Shown: positions 32,398 to 44,538, counted from the first letter of the stretch. The stretch is 64,000 bases of DNA from Cylindrodendrum hubeiense (GCA_014621425.1 JAANBB010000099.1:43045-107044), one strand, 5' to 3'. The notes: generated by a model from the letters alone, not told the origin. Translations and numbers: made by a program.

Positions 32398-34066
32398 ATG
32401 TCTTCTTTCCAAAGCCCTACCCACAACCGCTCTGCTCGCAGTACGCCAGCTGCAAACTTTGGAGCCTTCAGTCCACCAGTTGACAGTCTGACACCTGAAG
32501 AGGCCGTCCGTCCTGGATCCTCTCCAGCCGGACCGTTGGAGCACCCCCAGACACAAGGATCTGACTTGGAGACGCCTATCCAGACCAGCGCCAGTCATGA
32601 TGCTCTCCGTTCATGGCCAGGTTCCTCGCGTGCAGCTGCTCACCCCAATGCTTTTCCCGCTGCGAAAGGTCATGCCCGCCGGTACTCCCACGATCAAGAC
32701 TTCCCCCAGCGCTCGGCCTCTGTTAGGTCTCAAAGGCCCCGTTTCCGCGAGGACTGGGACTTTGAGCAAGGCGCTGATCCCCGCGACTATCCCTCTATGC
32801 GGGACTATGACCGCTACTGGCGCAACGACTACCGTCCTGATCGATACACTCGAAGGGGCCCGCGCCCTCCTAATGCCTACCTCAACAATCGCCGTCAAAT
32901 GATGCATGATTCAGATGACGACATGTACCATGAGGATATCCGGTACACGAAGGAACCCATTGAGACCTCCCGCGCGCGCCGTGCGACTGACGAAGAGATG
33001 GGCTTCCGATCTGACATGCCAATGCACCGTGGGCACTCTGATGAGGAAGGGATCGGTTTCGACGTGAACCATCTCGACTGGAATAATATGACCCGCAAGG
33101 AAAAGGCCCAGGTGATGCGTATCCCTTTGACGCAATGGATGAACTCGGATCTCAAGAACCACTTTGTCGCCAGTCTAGGCGAGTTCGTTGGCACCACCAT
33201 GTTCCTCTTCTTCGCCTTCGCTGGTACCGAGGTTGCCAACATTCAGTCCAATGCGAGCTCCGAGCAGACGACCACTGGAGAAGCGACTGGATTTGATGTA
33301 TCGGTGTTGATGTACATCTCTCTCATCTTCGGCTTCTCTCTTATGGTCAACGTGTGGATCTTCTTCCGCATTAGCGGAGGCTTGTTCAACCCAGCCGTGA
33401 CTCTGGCCATGGTTCTTGTCAAGGGTGTTACCGTCACGAGAGCCATCTGTTTATTCATAGCGCAAATGCTCGGAGCCATGCTCGCTTCTGTAGTCGTCTT
33501 GTTCCTGTTCCCCGAGACCTTTAATGTCAGGACAACCTTGGGAGGTGGCGCGTCCTTGGTCCAGGGTGTCTTCATTGAGGCAATTCTGACGGCAGAGCTT
33601 GTCTTTGCCATCTTCATGCTTGCCAAGGAGAAGCATCGCGCGACCTTCATTGCCCCGGTCGGTATTGGCCTGGCCCTGTTCATTGCTGAGATGGCTGGTG
33701 TCCAGTTCACTGGAGGTTCCCTGAACCCTGCACGAAGCTTTGGGCCGTGTGTTGTTACCGGAACCTTTGACTCAGAGCATTGGATCTACTGTAAGTCACC
33801 GCACCACCTAATCCTGTACACACACTAATGATGTTCTCAGGGGTCGGCCCATTTGTTGGATCACTCATTGCCGTGGTGTTCTATAGGTTTATCAAGACCC
33901 TAGAATATGAGGTAAGCTTCTTGACGTGATTAACAATCTCCAATACTAATTAACCTGATAGATGGCGAACCCTGGTGCCGATGGTGACGATTCGAACGAC
34001 CCGACCAAGAACCCAGAGAAGCGAGCGGAGATCCATATGGCCAAGACCCCCTCCATCCGCACCTAA
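32398..34066 (+). CDS. Aquaporin (MIP family) with long N-terminal cytosolic tail
   Basis: Three exons, 32398-33790, 33841-33911 and 33962-34066, encode 522 residues; introns are 50 bp each with GTAAG donors and TCAG/ATAG acceptors, and the first splits a Trp codon (HWIY-W-VGPFVGS). Residues 1 to about 255 are polar and disordered, with many Arg, Asp and Ser. The channel domain follows with six membrane segments and both half-helix motifs: NPA at 331-333 (GLFNPAVTLAM) and NPARS at 443-447 (GGSLNPARSFGP). Ser after NPAR, rather than Asp, is the orthodox water-channel pattern instead of the glycerol-channel one. The protein should sit in the plasma or vacuolar membrane; the tail may regulate gating or sorting by phosphorylation, which is inference. 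Confidence 0.95.
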
Positions 34067-34455
34067 GATGTTGACAATCTTTACGAATGATAATTGAGAC
34101 GATGATATGGATGCGCCTATGACGTGGAAAGATACACGATACACGAAAGACAGACTTGTAAAATGAAGGGGAAAATATTATTATGCGAAGACGATGGGTG
34201 TGATAATGATGGTGGAGTATTTGGATTTCGATGGTGTCTTTTTTTTCTGTTTTCCAGCCGTAGCAATACGTCTGTATACTTGGCTCCCTCCAAAATTTCT
34301 TAGCAATCCATAGATATTACGTGCTTAACACAACTCATGAATAGTTGCGAAACCGCCGACGACTCCCTGATCAACTTCTGAAACCCGAATGTGATGGCAT
34401 CTAGCCTTCTAAGAGCTCGATATGGGCCCTGGAGTGTCGATAAACAACTCGCTCC
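34067..34455. other. Intergenic region between convergent genes
   Basis: The 3-prime flanks of the aquaporin gene (plus) and the small membrane-protein gene (minus) meet here. A T-run lies near 34238. No gene is seen. Confidence 0.5.
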
Positions 34456-34638
34456 TCATTGCCGCCCGAAACCATGCTGCCGAGCCATATAGTCTGTGAT
34501 ATGGTTCAAGATGAAGCCAGCGAGAGCATATATGACAAGAAAACCAAAGACGGCAATGATAGCGCCAAATATGAAGCCGACGACGGCTTCGCGGGCGTAG
34601 TTGTCGTCTTTCGACGGAATGGGTGCCTTTTGGTCCAT
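34456..34638 (-). CDS. Small single-pass membrane protein
   Basis: The frame from the ATG at 34638 encodes 60 residues: a polar N-terminus (MDQKAPIPSKDDNYAREAV), one long hydrophobic segment (about residues 21-45, GFIFGAIIAVFGFLVIYAL) and a short polar tail ending HGFGRQ. An upstream in-frame extension exists but lacks ATG. This ATG is supported by a leader with a likely 44-bp intron (34725-34682, GTAGGT donor, CCTAAC branch site, CCGCAG acceptor) and a TATAAATT box further upstream. No family was recognised. The size and layout suit a small subunit or assembly factor of an organellar or secretory membrane complex, but nothing fixes the function. Confidence 0.65.
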   Translation of the reverse strand: MDQKAPIPSKDDNYAREAVVGFIFGAIIAVFGFLVIYALAGFILNHITDYMARQHGFGRQ

Positions 34639-34812
34639 GGTTTCTGTGGAGTTATTGAAAGGTATCGGAGTAGGAGTCCTGCTGCGGTTAGGAAAGAACA
34701 CTATAATTACTTAGAGTATACCTACGTGAGGTTTTGCTTGGCCGTGGTTTTTTTAATGTATTGGGGTAGAAGTTGTTGATAAATTAGAGAAGAATCTTGG
34801 AATGGCGTGGAG

Positions 34813-34820
34813 AATTTATA
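34813..34820 (-). promoter_or_regulatory. TATA-box-like element of the small membrane-protein gene
   Basis: On the minus strand the sequence TATAAATT lies about 90 bp before the 5-prime-UTR intron and 180 bp before the ATG, a suitable position for a core promoter. Confidence 0.45.
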
Positions 34821-37088
34821 CGTTGGAGTTCTTGTGATGTTGTGTGAATCGTCAGTGTGGCATTGTCGTGAACAGCGGCATTGTACATGTTTGACCACTG
34901 GGGCCAAACGTTAAGTTTTCGAATAGGAAACAATAAGTGGCTGGTTGTTCATAGGAACTAAGCATTTATTACCATGTCAAAGCACTTAGATCAACACTGA
35001 TACACATCGCTTCGAGTCATCTGGCAGCGTTTGGATGGTGTTCGTCTGATCCGTTTTATGAACTCAAGGGTTACTCCACGTGGATCAGCGACCAGAGAGG
35101 ATATGTCTCAAGCGCACGGTTTAAGAGACATGTTCAAAATGATTCGACGCCGGAAAGTCCCAGCAGCCAACGTCTCTCAGCATTGCGCCACACCTGCTCT
35201 TGAATGCTGTCACCGCAAGATCATGTACATGATGAACCATCGCGAACACTGCCAAGCCATCACTGGCATTCACCACTGCAAATCCTCTCTCTCTGGAATC
35301 CGCAAGGATGGACTAATAATTCGTAGAGAGATATTTGGATATGGAGCGCATCAGAAACTTCCAGTGCTGTGCAAAACGTAGATATTGACGGGAAGCTACC
35401 CGACACCTCAATCAGAGAACTCTTCGTAGATCTCTACATATACACCTTCCAAGGTTACGAGCAGATTTCTCTAAATCAACGGCTTCATATTATCGTTTCC
35501 ATCCTTGACGCAAGACACGTGCACAACATCAATGTATTTCCCCTTCCCAATGATCTCAGCCGTCCATCATAGATTCCTGCAAGTTTATCACCGGCCCTCC
35601 TCCCAACGCCCGCTTTTAGTACTGAATTATGCAGAGCACGACACGGTGTCAAAGTTCGGTCTCATAACCGGATGACGAATCAGGCATGCCGGCCATTTGG
35701 TCCCTCATGCTCGCGATAGTGTTTAAACCCTGTGGCATAGAAATATTCAGAACACATTCTGTCCGCATTCCCGAGCAGCTGGTAACACGATGGCCTTTTG
35801 GAGATGGCCGTTTGGCATATGTTCGCGATGGTGATCTTTAGCGCGGTATTGTGGTTTCGTATAACTCGTGAGCAAGCGACATGCGTGAAGGCGACGTGGT
35901 AGATGACCTATTGCCCAATAATGGCGAATCACAGTAGAATACGACTCATAGCCCAACTTCCGGATGACCCATAACGAGGTGAAGAGGTCACCAACGTGCG
36001 ATGGGTGGTAATCGCCTCGATGATACGACACTCTGGATCTGCATGGCGCTCCGTTGATCTGGAAGCGAAACCCGGCGTCAATCATATGGGACCCGGCTTG
36101 CGGGGCTTGGCTGTCGAGACATGGCGATCCGTTGGATGGCTACTGCCGTTTGTAGATGTTGAATCCGAGACTTTCATTTCAATTATTCCGCTGTGAAGAG
36201 GTAGATAAAGCATTGAATTGTCTCCTAGTAGGGGGTCGGATCTAACACCCATTGGCTCTTCAAAGCGCGTCATGAATCATGTTGGGCACTCGCGGCTGTT
36301 TACGGTTCCAGCTTTGTCTCTGTATCTGGAGAAGCAACATGTTGATACAGTCGACGTGGAAATTAAATAAGTACTCTGTATACGGGTCGAGAGTGAATGA
36401 TCAGGATGATGTCAATATCGGAGCATCCGAGGGAGTGAGGATCGCAGCGAAGCTAAAATTTCACGCGGTTCGCAAGCGTTTAATGAGAGCGACAGGCCTT
36501 GGGGGATCGGATTGGCATTTAGTGATATTTTTGTCTCGCAAGATGTAGCAGGGGAGGAATGAAGATCTAGGGGTGGATGGAAAGTCTGTTAACGGAAGTT
36601 GGTCCGTGGGAGTCAGGAATGGGAACCTATAATTAGTGTCCGAATTGGCTTTGATGGAATTTCCAGAATAAAGCACCCGTGTGAATCAGGGGAAGCTTTG
36701 TATTCAGAACCTTTAATTAGATGTTAATTGCTGTGCTATGCAATTACACTTCCATGGGGTATTGTACTGGGTCACATTCAAGTGCCCAGTTCATGTCTTA
36801 TTGTAGTCCTCTTAGGGCTACCATAGTTCATCAACCGGCTCCAAAAGAGCATTGCAGGACTTTGAGGAGCCGCGAACGTCTGAAGCAGGAAAAATATCTA
36901 CTCCATAGTTGCAGAGCATGCGAGTCAGTTTGAACTACTAGTCGGCAGAACCGTCAAGGGGTGGTGATATCAGGAGCGCAGATGGTGAGAAGGATTGACT
37001 GACGCTGGGCTACCCGGTCAACATGACTGCAGATGTAGGTGACCGCATCATGACCGCTGATTCCTACGTGACTATGACATGGTAACCT

Positions 37089-37128
37089 GAAGCAAGAAGC
37101 AGGAGAAGCAGGCGAAGCAGGTGAAGCG
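37089..37128. repeat. GAAGCAGGN 9-bp tandem repeat
   Basis: Four imperfect copies of GAAGCAGGN follow each other in the gene-poor region. Confidence 0.75.
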
Positions 37129-38406
37129 AGGGGATTTATGCGACAGGGCCATGCTGTGCATAAAGGAGGTGTAACAAGGGATTGGTCTTGTGAATGGCAG
37201 GTGTTCCCACCAAGGAACCACCACACACGATGTATTTCCCGGGAGAGGAAACGCGGGCGGCAGGGCCATACTACGTACAGAGTCTATGCTTCGGCCACCA
37301 TCATGTGCAAAGTACTCGGTACGGAGTACTGGGAGTCCGGTCCATGGCATGACGGCGGCCCCCCAGCGTCAATCACCAGTCAGTGCAACGTGCAGGATCG
37401 ATCGGTTTGGGGATGGGCGCGTGCGGGAACCGACGACGGAAGCCGACTAAGGGGTTTTAGCCTCGACGACCCTGCCAGATGGCGCGTGCCTCTCGTTTCT
37501 TTTTCCCTGGAGCGGGTGGTGGTGGGCTGAAGACGACGAAATGGGAGGCAATCTGCGACGGGTTAGGCGCCTTGGACCGTTGCGTATTAGACGGCAGCAA
37601 CGCGAGATATGAGAGGGTCACGACAATTTGCAGTACATGATCTACATGGTCGAGGACAAGATGATGAGAGGACGAGAGGACGGACATGGGAAGTGAAAGT
37701 GAATTGAGGGTCAAAACGGCCAGGGTCCCAGCCCATCAAAAGGGCAAATTAAGATTGATGTCATCCGGCCACCCCCCCTTTCTCCTTTTCGTACTCGCTC
37801 ATTGGGCGCATCAATGAATGATGGTGATAGGCAACGCCGAGCCCTCTGTTGGGCAAATGTCCCGATGTCCCGGGTGGGCGAGTTTGGAGATTGGAGATTG
37901 GAGATTGGGGGAGGGGAGAATCACAGGCTGGGGGCGGCCGTCATCCAGCATCCATGGCAGATGACGACCTGGAGTAGATGGTGATGATGATGCTGACAGG
38001 TGACGAAAGCGGGAAACCCAACCGTGGCATGCGACGGGGCGGCCATGGGCGGCCGGGCTGCTGGGCTGCTGGGCTCCCCCTGGAATCGAAACGAAACACG
38101 AGGGGAATATTTCATGCATTTTTTGCCTTTCATTTTCATTGCGGCCAGCATGCCCGTCTCCGTCGCGTTTCCAGGTCCGCGCAGGGGAAAGTGAGGGAGA
38201 GACGAGCGGCAGGGAAGGGATGGCGATAGCCAGGATGGGCGCAGGGTGAATGAAGTGAGTGAAGTGAGGGACGTAAGGGAGGTGAGGGATGTGAGGGGTG
38301 TGGAACCCCCGTGGAACTCGTGGAACTTGCCATTTCAACGCCATGGACTGGACACGGGATGGGCCACCTTTGTCGATGGGCGCTTTAATTAGAATGACTA
38401 GTACTC

Positions 38407-38431
38407 CGTATAATTAGTATAATTAGTATAA
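38407..38431. repeat. 9-bp AT-rich tandem repeat
   Basis: The unit TATAATTAG is repeated about two and a half times, directly after the word TACTCCG. Confidence 0.7.
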
Positions 38432-38987
38432 TGAGGACAACTTCCGGGAGAGTGGTGGTGGCCCATTCGGACCAGACTCTGACGCATTGAGTCCTGCGTA
38501 GAAGCGCATTGTCGTCGACTCCGGGCTGTGATACGGCTCTGCTACAGTACGACGCTGCAGCGAGCGCGGGGATCCCAAGGGTGGTCCCTGGAGTGCATGC
38601 ACTTCCCGCAGCCCGCAGCGCATCAGCGCATCAGTAAATAACCCACATGGTATTTACGGAGTGCGAAGTGACGGGCTCTCCGCTCCGCTCCGCTGCGCTG
38701 CTGCGTGTGTGGATGGCATGGAATCCAGCTGGCAATGTGTCGACGCGGATGGAACACGGTGCATCAGTGTCGCCCGATCGTCACCGACTGTGTAGGAGCA
38801 GACAACAGTTGAGACCTTGGGAGGACGGGTTCTTCGATATGGTCTCGGGGTCCCATGCACGTGAGTATCCAACATCGAGGCTACTTGTTGACTACTGCAA
38901 TCTAACAAGTCGAGTCACCTGCCTGCGTGCTTCATTGTACACCTGAGCTCGACGACACGCGTAACAAGGGAACTGAACACGCCTCGA

Positions 38988-39023
38988 GTCGCAGTCGCAG
39001 TCGCAGCCGCAGTCGCAGTCGCA
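38988..39023. repeat. TCGCAG hexanucleotide repeat
   Basis: Six tandem TCGCAG units, one changed to CCGCAG, in non-coding sequence. Confidence 0.9.
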
Positions 39024-40042
39024 ACCCCCAAAGACACGCGGTGAGACTGCATGACCTGGATAATAATTAGACCCGGGTTCTGCTACAGACAAAGACGGCT
39101 GTCGGCGTCTCAGACAATCAGTCGTCTGCCGGACGGACTCCTTATTTCATTTCCCTCTCTTTTGGGTTCACACTCCATTGCGCTCCATCACCCGCTCCAG
39201 TGCACTCGCTCCATTCATTCCCAGCTGCACCTTTTGGCATTCCCTCTCGGATGCACGCGAGCCCCCCCTCGCTTTCCGTCCACTCCACGCTGGCCCCCTT
39301 ATTAATGACTCCCATTAGTGGCCGCGTGCTGGGCGCGCATCCGTAATTACTTTGGGGGCAAGAGCTGAGCTGGGGGAGATTTCGGTGCATTACTGACTGC
39401 CCTTCACAATCGATTGGATCCATCCCCAGCTACCAGCAACTGCCAACCCTCACACCCTCGGGAGCTCGCTCACCCCCCACCCCCCCTCGTAGACAGCCCG
39501 CCAAAGCACTCAAACCCCTGGGACGCTTTTCCCAAGGCCCATCCCCACTAAGCCTCGCCGGGCCAAGGGGCGCTGGCATGGGCGGGCTACGATGGAACCC
39601 GCCTGTGCGCCGCTTATCCTTAGGCGGCCATGGGGCGCTCGCTGGCTGCTGGGCTGCTTGTGGGCGGGCTCCACAGCCTAAGCCCACAGCGTGCCCACCC
39701 CCCGGAAGCACCCAAGGGAGATGGACTGCCGCCGTCGCTGGTGGGGTCTTCCAGGTGGTCTTCCAGGCTGATCCACTGGTCTCGCGGTCCAGGTACCTGA
39801 CGCCTTTTAAGGGACCCTGGGGGCGCCTGGAGTCTGGGTACAAGTTAATTAAGTTATCCAGCCCGTACCTCGAATTTCGTCCTTCTCCTCTACCTTATCC
39901 CAATCCCAACCAGCCCAAACATATCTCGCCGCCTTTCTCCTTCATATTCAACCCACTGCTTTGTGCCTCGTCCTTTCTCGTGATACCCGCCGCCTCTTCA
40001 GCTTCGCATCGCTATACCGCTTTAATTCCACCGCCGCCCACC

Positions 40043-40723
40043 ATGGACCGAACCGACGAGGAGCTCGACCGCGACTGGCAGCCCAGCGGCCGTCGCCCCC
40101 AATCGTTCGTCCTCCCCGTCTCCCCCCTCACCGCGAGGGCGATATCGACATCGCCAACCACGCAATTCTTTGGAATCAAAACTGACTGGTGTTGTCTTCG
40201 ATAGTACCATCGCCCGCTCTTTCTCCCAGGAGCTGATGGACATTTTCCGCATCGACAACTCGCTCACCGACCTTGATCAGCAAGTATCCGAGAAGTACGG
40301 ACCCCCTCCTTACATGCCCGCCCCCTTTCCCCTAAACCACGGCCACCACGTCACCACGTCATACTTGTCATCTCCAAAACCGCAAATCTGACCAGTCCCC
40401 TTCACAGGAAGCGCAAAGTCAACAGAAACACACAGGAGCTCGCGTCCCTCGAGAAGCGCCTCCGCGAGATGGAGGAGCGCCTCAAGCGCCCCAACCAGTC
40501 CCGCTCCCCGCTCCCCCAGGCCCAACAGCAGCTGGATCAGGATCAGCAGTTCCAGTCCCTCAATGCGGCAACCAAGGAGGACCAGAAGGCCCGCTCGCGC
40601 CCTGGAACTGCTCGCGCCACCCAGCAGGCCCCCTCCGCTGGCAACATGCCCCCGACCCCGGGCGGTAGTGAAGGTGAATACTACATGGTCACCCACGCTG
40701 ACTTGATTGACGGCCCCCGCTGA
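40043..40723 (+). CDS. Conserved coiled-coil protein, first exon unresolved
   Basis: The start MDRTDEELDRDWQPSGRRPQ at 40043 and the C-terminal part are both protein-like. The clear middle exon runs from about 40230 (ELMDIFRIDNSLTDLDQQVS) to 40294; a 113-bp intron (GTACGG donor, TTCACAG acceptor) leads to 40408-40723 (KKRKVNRNTQELASLEKRLR, then a Gln/Pro-rich tail ending VTHADLIDGPR). The heptads predict a coiled coil. The link from the start to 40230 is unclear. In-frame introns beginning at 40109 or 40118 would work but have weak donors. A third frame between them reads GDIDIANHAILWNQN, which looks coding but needs a frame change. No family is assigned, although a small nuclear or scaffold subunit is plausible. 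Confidence 0.6.
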
Positions 40724-41827
40724 CTTGGTTCTTTCTTGACTAAATTAAAGACGGAGACGCTGAACAATAAATTTCAGGCTCTCTCGTCTCCTCCGGTTGA
40801 CCAGGGGCACGGATATACGCCAGTACGAATTACGCCAATGTTCTATCGGACTTGACCCATACCTGCTCTTGGCAACTCTGCGAGGAATCACCGCTAGAGG
40901 ATGAACCCAGGGAAACTCGGCTTGTTCTTACTTCGCCTTTCCCGGATTCTCCTCTCTTTTTGGCCGGCGCATGCTTCAACACCCGGGCGACTTGATCACC
41001 ACAGGTTCCCCGTCTGCGGCCAGTTTTGTTTGGGGAATACGACACCGCTGGGCCGACGCGGAGCCCAGCTAACGGCTGGCTGGGCTATTGTGCTTTTTTT
41101 GTTGCTGTTTTTGATCCAATCGTTATTTCTGGGGCATGGAAAGCGGCAGCGGATGGGGTCAATGAGTGCCCCCTGGTCTCCTCCCAATACCCTTTACTCA
41201 CTCTTTGGACGACCTTATCCTCCCACCGGCGTTGTAGAGGCAGCATTTGCAATTTTTCTCCCTCTCATTTTTTTTTTGATAACGGCCTGGTCTACCTTAC
41301 CTATCTATCCTTCTAATACGGCCGGGCTTTCTTGCACAACCTGCCCCTCAATTTTACATAGAAGGGCATTTTTATCTTGGGGATGGCAATCGCATGGGGA
41401 GACCGGGGTGGCATGTTTCTTGTTTGAATGGATCATTTGTTTGGATGTCGGATGTCGAGAGAGACGACGCATCTTGATGGGGGATGAAGACTGAAATGGG
41501 AAGTCTGGGATGATTATTACGGAGGAATCAGGAGAGGACCGTATATACCATTTACAGCATGATGGTAAATGCATCCGTGATTCCTTCTACGCGCGTGAGC
41601 ATTTCTTGGTGAGGATCGTGATTAAAATCTCAAGGTAGGACTTTGGTTGAACCACTGGAGCCGGAAGAAAGAGATGAACCCCTATTGCTCCTGGCAAACT
41701 ACCTAGCACTGATGACATCTCTCTCGATGGTCTTGATTAACATGGCAGTCTCCTGACCCGCAGCATTGCAAAGATTATTCGACCGTCTCACATCCCCCAG
41801 GTTTCGAGTTACAACACCCACAATATG
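40724..41827. other. Intergenic region between convergent genes
   Basis: The 3-prime flanks of the coiled-coil gene (plus) and the aspartic protease gene (minus) meet here. T-rich stretches occur near 41093 and 41268. ORFs on both strands are featureless. Confidence 0.5.
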
Positions 41828-43252
41828 CTATTCATCGTCAAGGTCCTTGTTGGCAAAACCGACGCGGTTATTCTCGAGATCAAACACGACAAACAACGCC
41901 TTGAGCATTACATCGCCAAAAATGGTCACCTCGAGGTCCTCGGCGCTCTGCATGCCGCCCCAGCAGTACTCCGGGTCGTCGTCGACGGGACCGTAGTTGA
42001 GGTATGGGCCCGGGATGGTCAGTACGTGCCCCTCCTCGCCCGGTAGTTTGAACATGAGATCCGGGAGGCCCTCGGCCAGGCGGCATGGGAAGGTGAAGGC
42101 ATTCGAGAGGCGGGGATCAACCCGCATGTCCGGGACCTCGAACCAGTACATGCCAGCGAGTGAGGCTGGCAGGAACATCAGTGTCGTGCCCGTGTCGATG
42201 GTGGCCTCGAAGGAGTGGGCCCACCAGACGTGGCGCGAGCCGTCCCAGGCCGTCAAGTCGAAGGTGACGTCCCAATGCGGGCTGGCAGGGTTGGCGTCGA
42301 GCCAAGTGATGTTGTCGCTGGCGCGCGAGGTGTCGACGTGGCCGAAGTCGAAGGTGCCCGTGGCGTTGCGGCGTAAGTCGACCGAGAAGACGGGGGCGTC
42401 GAGGTGCGGGCGAAGCTTGTCGAGCAGGGACGGGGTTGGCGGTTCGATGTTGCTGGGGAGACTCTTGGCGAAGCCCATGATGCCCGAGAGCTCTGTCTCA
42501 CGCTCGAAGCGCGCTGCGACGATCTGCGCCGACTGGACCGCGGTGTCGGTGAGCTCGATGCCGCCCATGCGAACCGTGTCGAGGTAGACGATGCCGTTGG
42601 CATGGGTTCCATCCACTAACGCACCACGTCAGTCAAGGGGATTCTCCAGCAGGCGGACGTCGAAGAGACTGGATGACTTACTGTACTTAACGGACCACTC
42701 GGCGTCATCGACGCGGCGAGACGTGTTGGATGCGTCGGGCTTGTACTGAGGTGCCCAGGGGCCCTCGATGTTGGCTCGATAATCTGTATCCGAGGATTGC
42801 ACCCACCTATATGGTCAGCGATGAGAATCACACAAGGTCTTCAGGATCTCGTTCTCACATATCGGCAGAGCCCGTGTCAATGGCAATCTTCAGCGTTTGC
42901 GGTGGGTTGCCAACCTGGATATCAGCAATGTAGATGTCGTCGCTGCCCAGAGGCTGGACGTCCACGATACCATCTACCCAGAGATTAACATGCGGTTCAC
43001 TGTCAACACACACGAGAAGGGTTACGAACCATCGTCAAGGAGTGAAAACGTCGACAGCACATCGTCAGGGATGCCTTTGCCCCATTTCTGCCTCGCCGCT
43101 GCCCAGTCCCGGACAAAGTCACGCTTGGAGCCCTGCGTCTTGCTCACGGGAAGCGAGAATCCCGATGTGGATTTTCCGTGAAGGCGAGGAGGGACGAGGG
43201 CAGCTGTCAGACCCACGAGGAGCGAGATGAAGACGATGATAGGAGGTCTCAT
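41828..43252 (-). CDS. Secreted pepsin-type aspartic protease
   Basis: Four exons, 43252-43030, 42973-42859, 42806-42682 and 42615-41828, encode 416 residues, with introns of 56, 52 and 66 bp. The ATG at 43252 opens a signal peptide (MRPPIIVFISLLVGLTAALV). A propeptide follows to about residue 75, then the two-lobed A1 peptidase. The first catalytic motif is IDTGSADMWVQ (Asp107) after the strand IYIADIQVGNPPQ; the second is IDTGTTLMFLP (Asp295). The conserved late motif EVTIFGDVMLKALFVVFDLE and the end RVGFANKDLDDE are intact, so it should be active. No GPI signal is present, so it is probably vacuolar or secreted. A purine tract lies upstream of the start. Confidence 0.94.
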
Positions 43253-43410
43253 GATTGGGACAGAGTTGGGGAGATGCTGAAAACGTGAGTGGTGCTGGGA
43301 GAAAGTTTGCAACAGGAAACGAATGAAGAAAGGGGAAGGAAGAGGGAAGAGGGACGGCGAATGGCTGATGGAAGAGAGTGACTGCTAACACAGGGTTCCG
43401 GTGTTTGTCA

Positions 43411-43469
43411 GGGAATGGAGAAGGAGAAGGAGGAGGAGGAGGAGAAGGAGAAAGAGAAGGAAAAGGAAG
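43411..43469. repeat. Polypurine GGAGAA/GGAGGA tract
   Basis: Nearly uninterrupted AG sequence of about 60 bases lies 160 bp upstream of the protease start. On the coding strand it is the CT-rich tract usual in fungal promoters; it could also form triplex DNA. Confidence 0.85.
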
Positions 43470-44346
43470 CCGTGGCAGTGATTAAGCCCGGTAGGTAATA
43501 AGCCAACGCTTCGCTACCAGCTGTCACCCACAAACGAGGCAGCTGTCAGCCCGAGAGCAACAACAGCGAGGAGCAGAGAAGCAGAGAAGCAGGATTCGTC
43601 CAACTGCACCCTCAACACATCACCAGATCCAGCGCCTCTCTCACAGAAGCGGGACAGCAACACGCCCATATAAACATAGGCCTCCCCAAACCCGCCTGGC
43701 CCGCCGTGACACGAAACCCGCTTCCCGCTAGACGAGAGCTCGCGCACCATCTTGGATTGTCCTGTGGCCCCTGAGCACAGCGCATCATCGCCGATACGAC
43801 CTGGCACCGGCCCAACACCGCGCTGTGTGCGTCCGCATCTGTCCCTGTGCCTCCCCACAGCCGCATCTGCGCAACGTAGCCCCCGCGCGGTCCTGGCCTG
43901 GACCGCAATGGGCAAACAGAGCCCGCGGTCCCGGTAGCAAACCGCGAGACACATGCACAAGGTAGATTTCGGTGTTGCGGCTGGTTGTACCGCGTGTGCC
44001 AGACATGCATGACCTGGCTTTGCACCAGCAGTGAAGCCGGGGACACAGACGCGGGAGGGCACGGCGAGCTGGTGGCTACCGATACAAAGTGGAAAACAGG
44101 CGAGCACATGGACAGAAGACAATCATTGGAGGCCGGTTTAGGGGAGAACAGACGGGACGGGACGAGGACGGGATCGGGATGGCCTCAATTATGGACATCA
44201 ACCACCACAAGCCAGAAGGGGACCATGCTTCCATGAACCCGTACAGGCTCTTACTGGGTGCCCTGCCACGATTACGTCCCTCTACTACACCAACCAACAC
44301 ATTGACATGTACGGGAACGATCCCGTGATTATCTCTACAATCGTGT

Positions 44347-44388
44347 CTCACACAGATCACCTCACACAGATCACCTCACACAGATCAG
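44347..44388. repeat. 14-bp tandem repeat, three copies
   Basis: The unit CTCACACAGATCAC occurs at 44347-44360 and 44361-44374, and with a changed last base at 44375-44388, in the 3-prime flank of the Hsp70 gene. Confidence 0.9.
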
Positions 44389-44538
44389 CGTGCTCGAACA
44401 GTCGAGGGGAATATGTCATCATCTCAATTCATCCACGTCTAGCACATCGTCGGATGGTCTATTCCATACTCGACCGGTATCAATATCAAAGAAATGGCTC
44501 CTTTTCTCTCACTCGTAAAAGCACATAGTCGTCGCCCT

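Larger units (their letters stand above)
34821..40042. other. 5.2-kb gene-poor region
   Basis: No coding sequence is supported on either strand; ORFs are short, with no domain or splice continuity. Composition is uneven, AT-richer from about 35 to 37 kb and GC-richer after. The region contains several short repeats (near 37089, 38407 and 38988) and several TACTCCG/ACGGAGTA words, including the near-palindrome AGTACTCGGTACGGAGTACT at 37311-37330. The last 150 bp are CT-rich and probably the promoter or leader of the gene at 40043. Confidence 0.5.
43253..44538. other. Intergenic region between two minus-strand genes
   Basis: This is the promoter side of the protease gene and the 3-prime side of the Hsp70 gene. 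It contains a purine-rich tract (43411-43469) and a 14-bp triplicate (44347-44388). A 202-codon minus-strand ORF (43514-44122) lacks an ATG near its start and has no recognisable feature, so it is not called. Confidence 0.5.

Noticed and set aside
43514..44122. 202-codon minus-strand ORF between the protease and LHS1 genes
   Set aside because: It starts at a non-ATG codon, has erratic Cys-rich composition, no domain and no splice links. A hydrophobic end alone is not sufficient.
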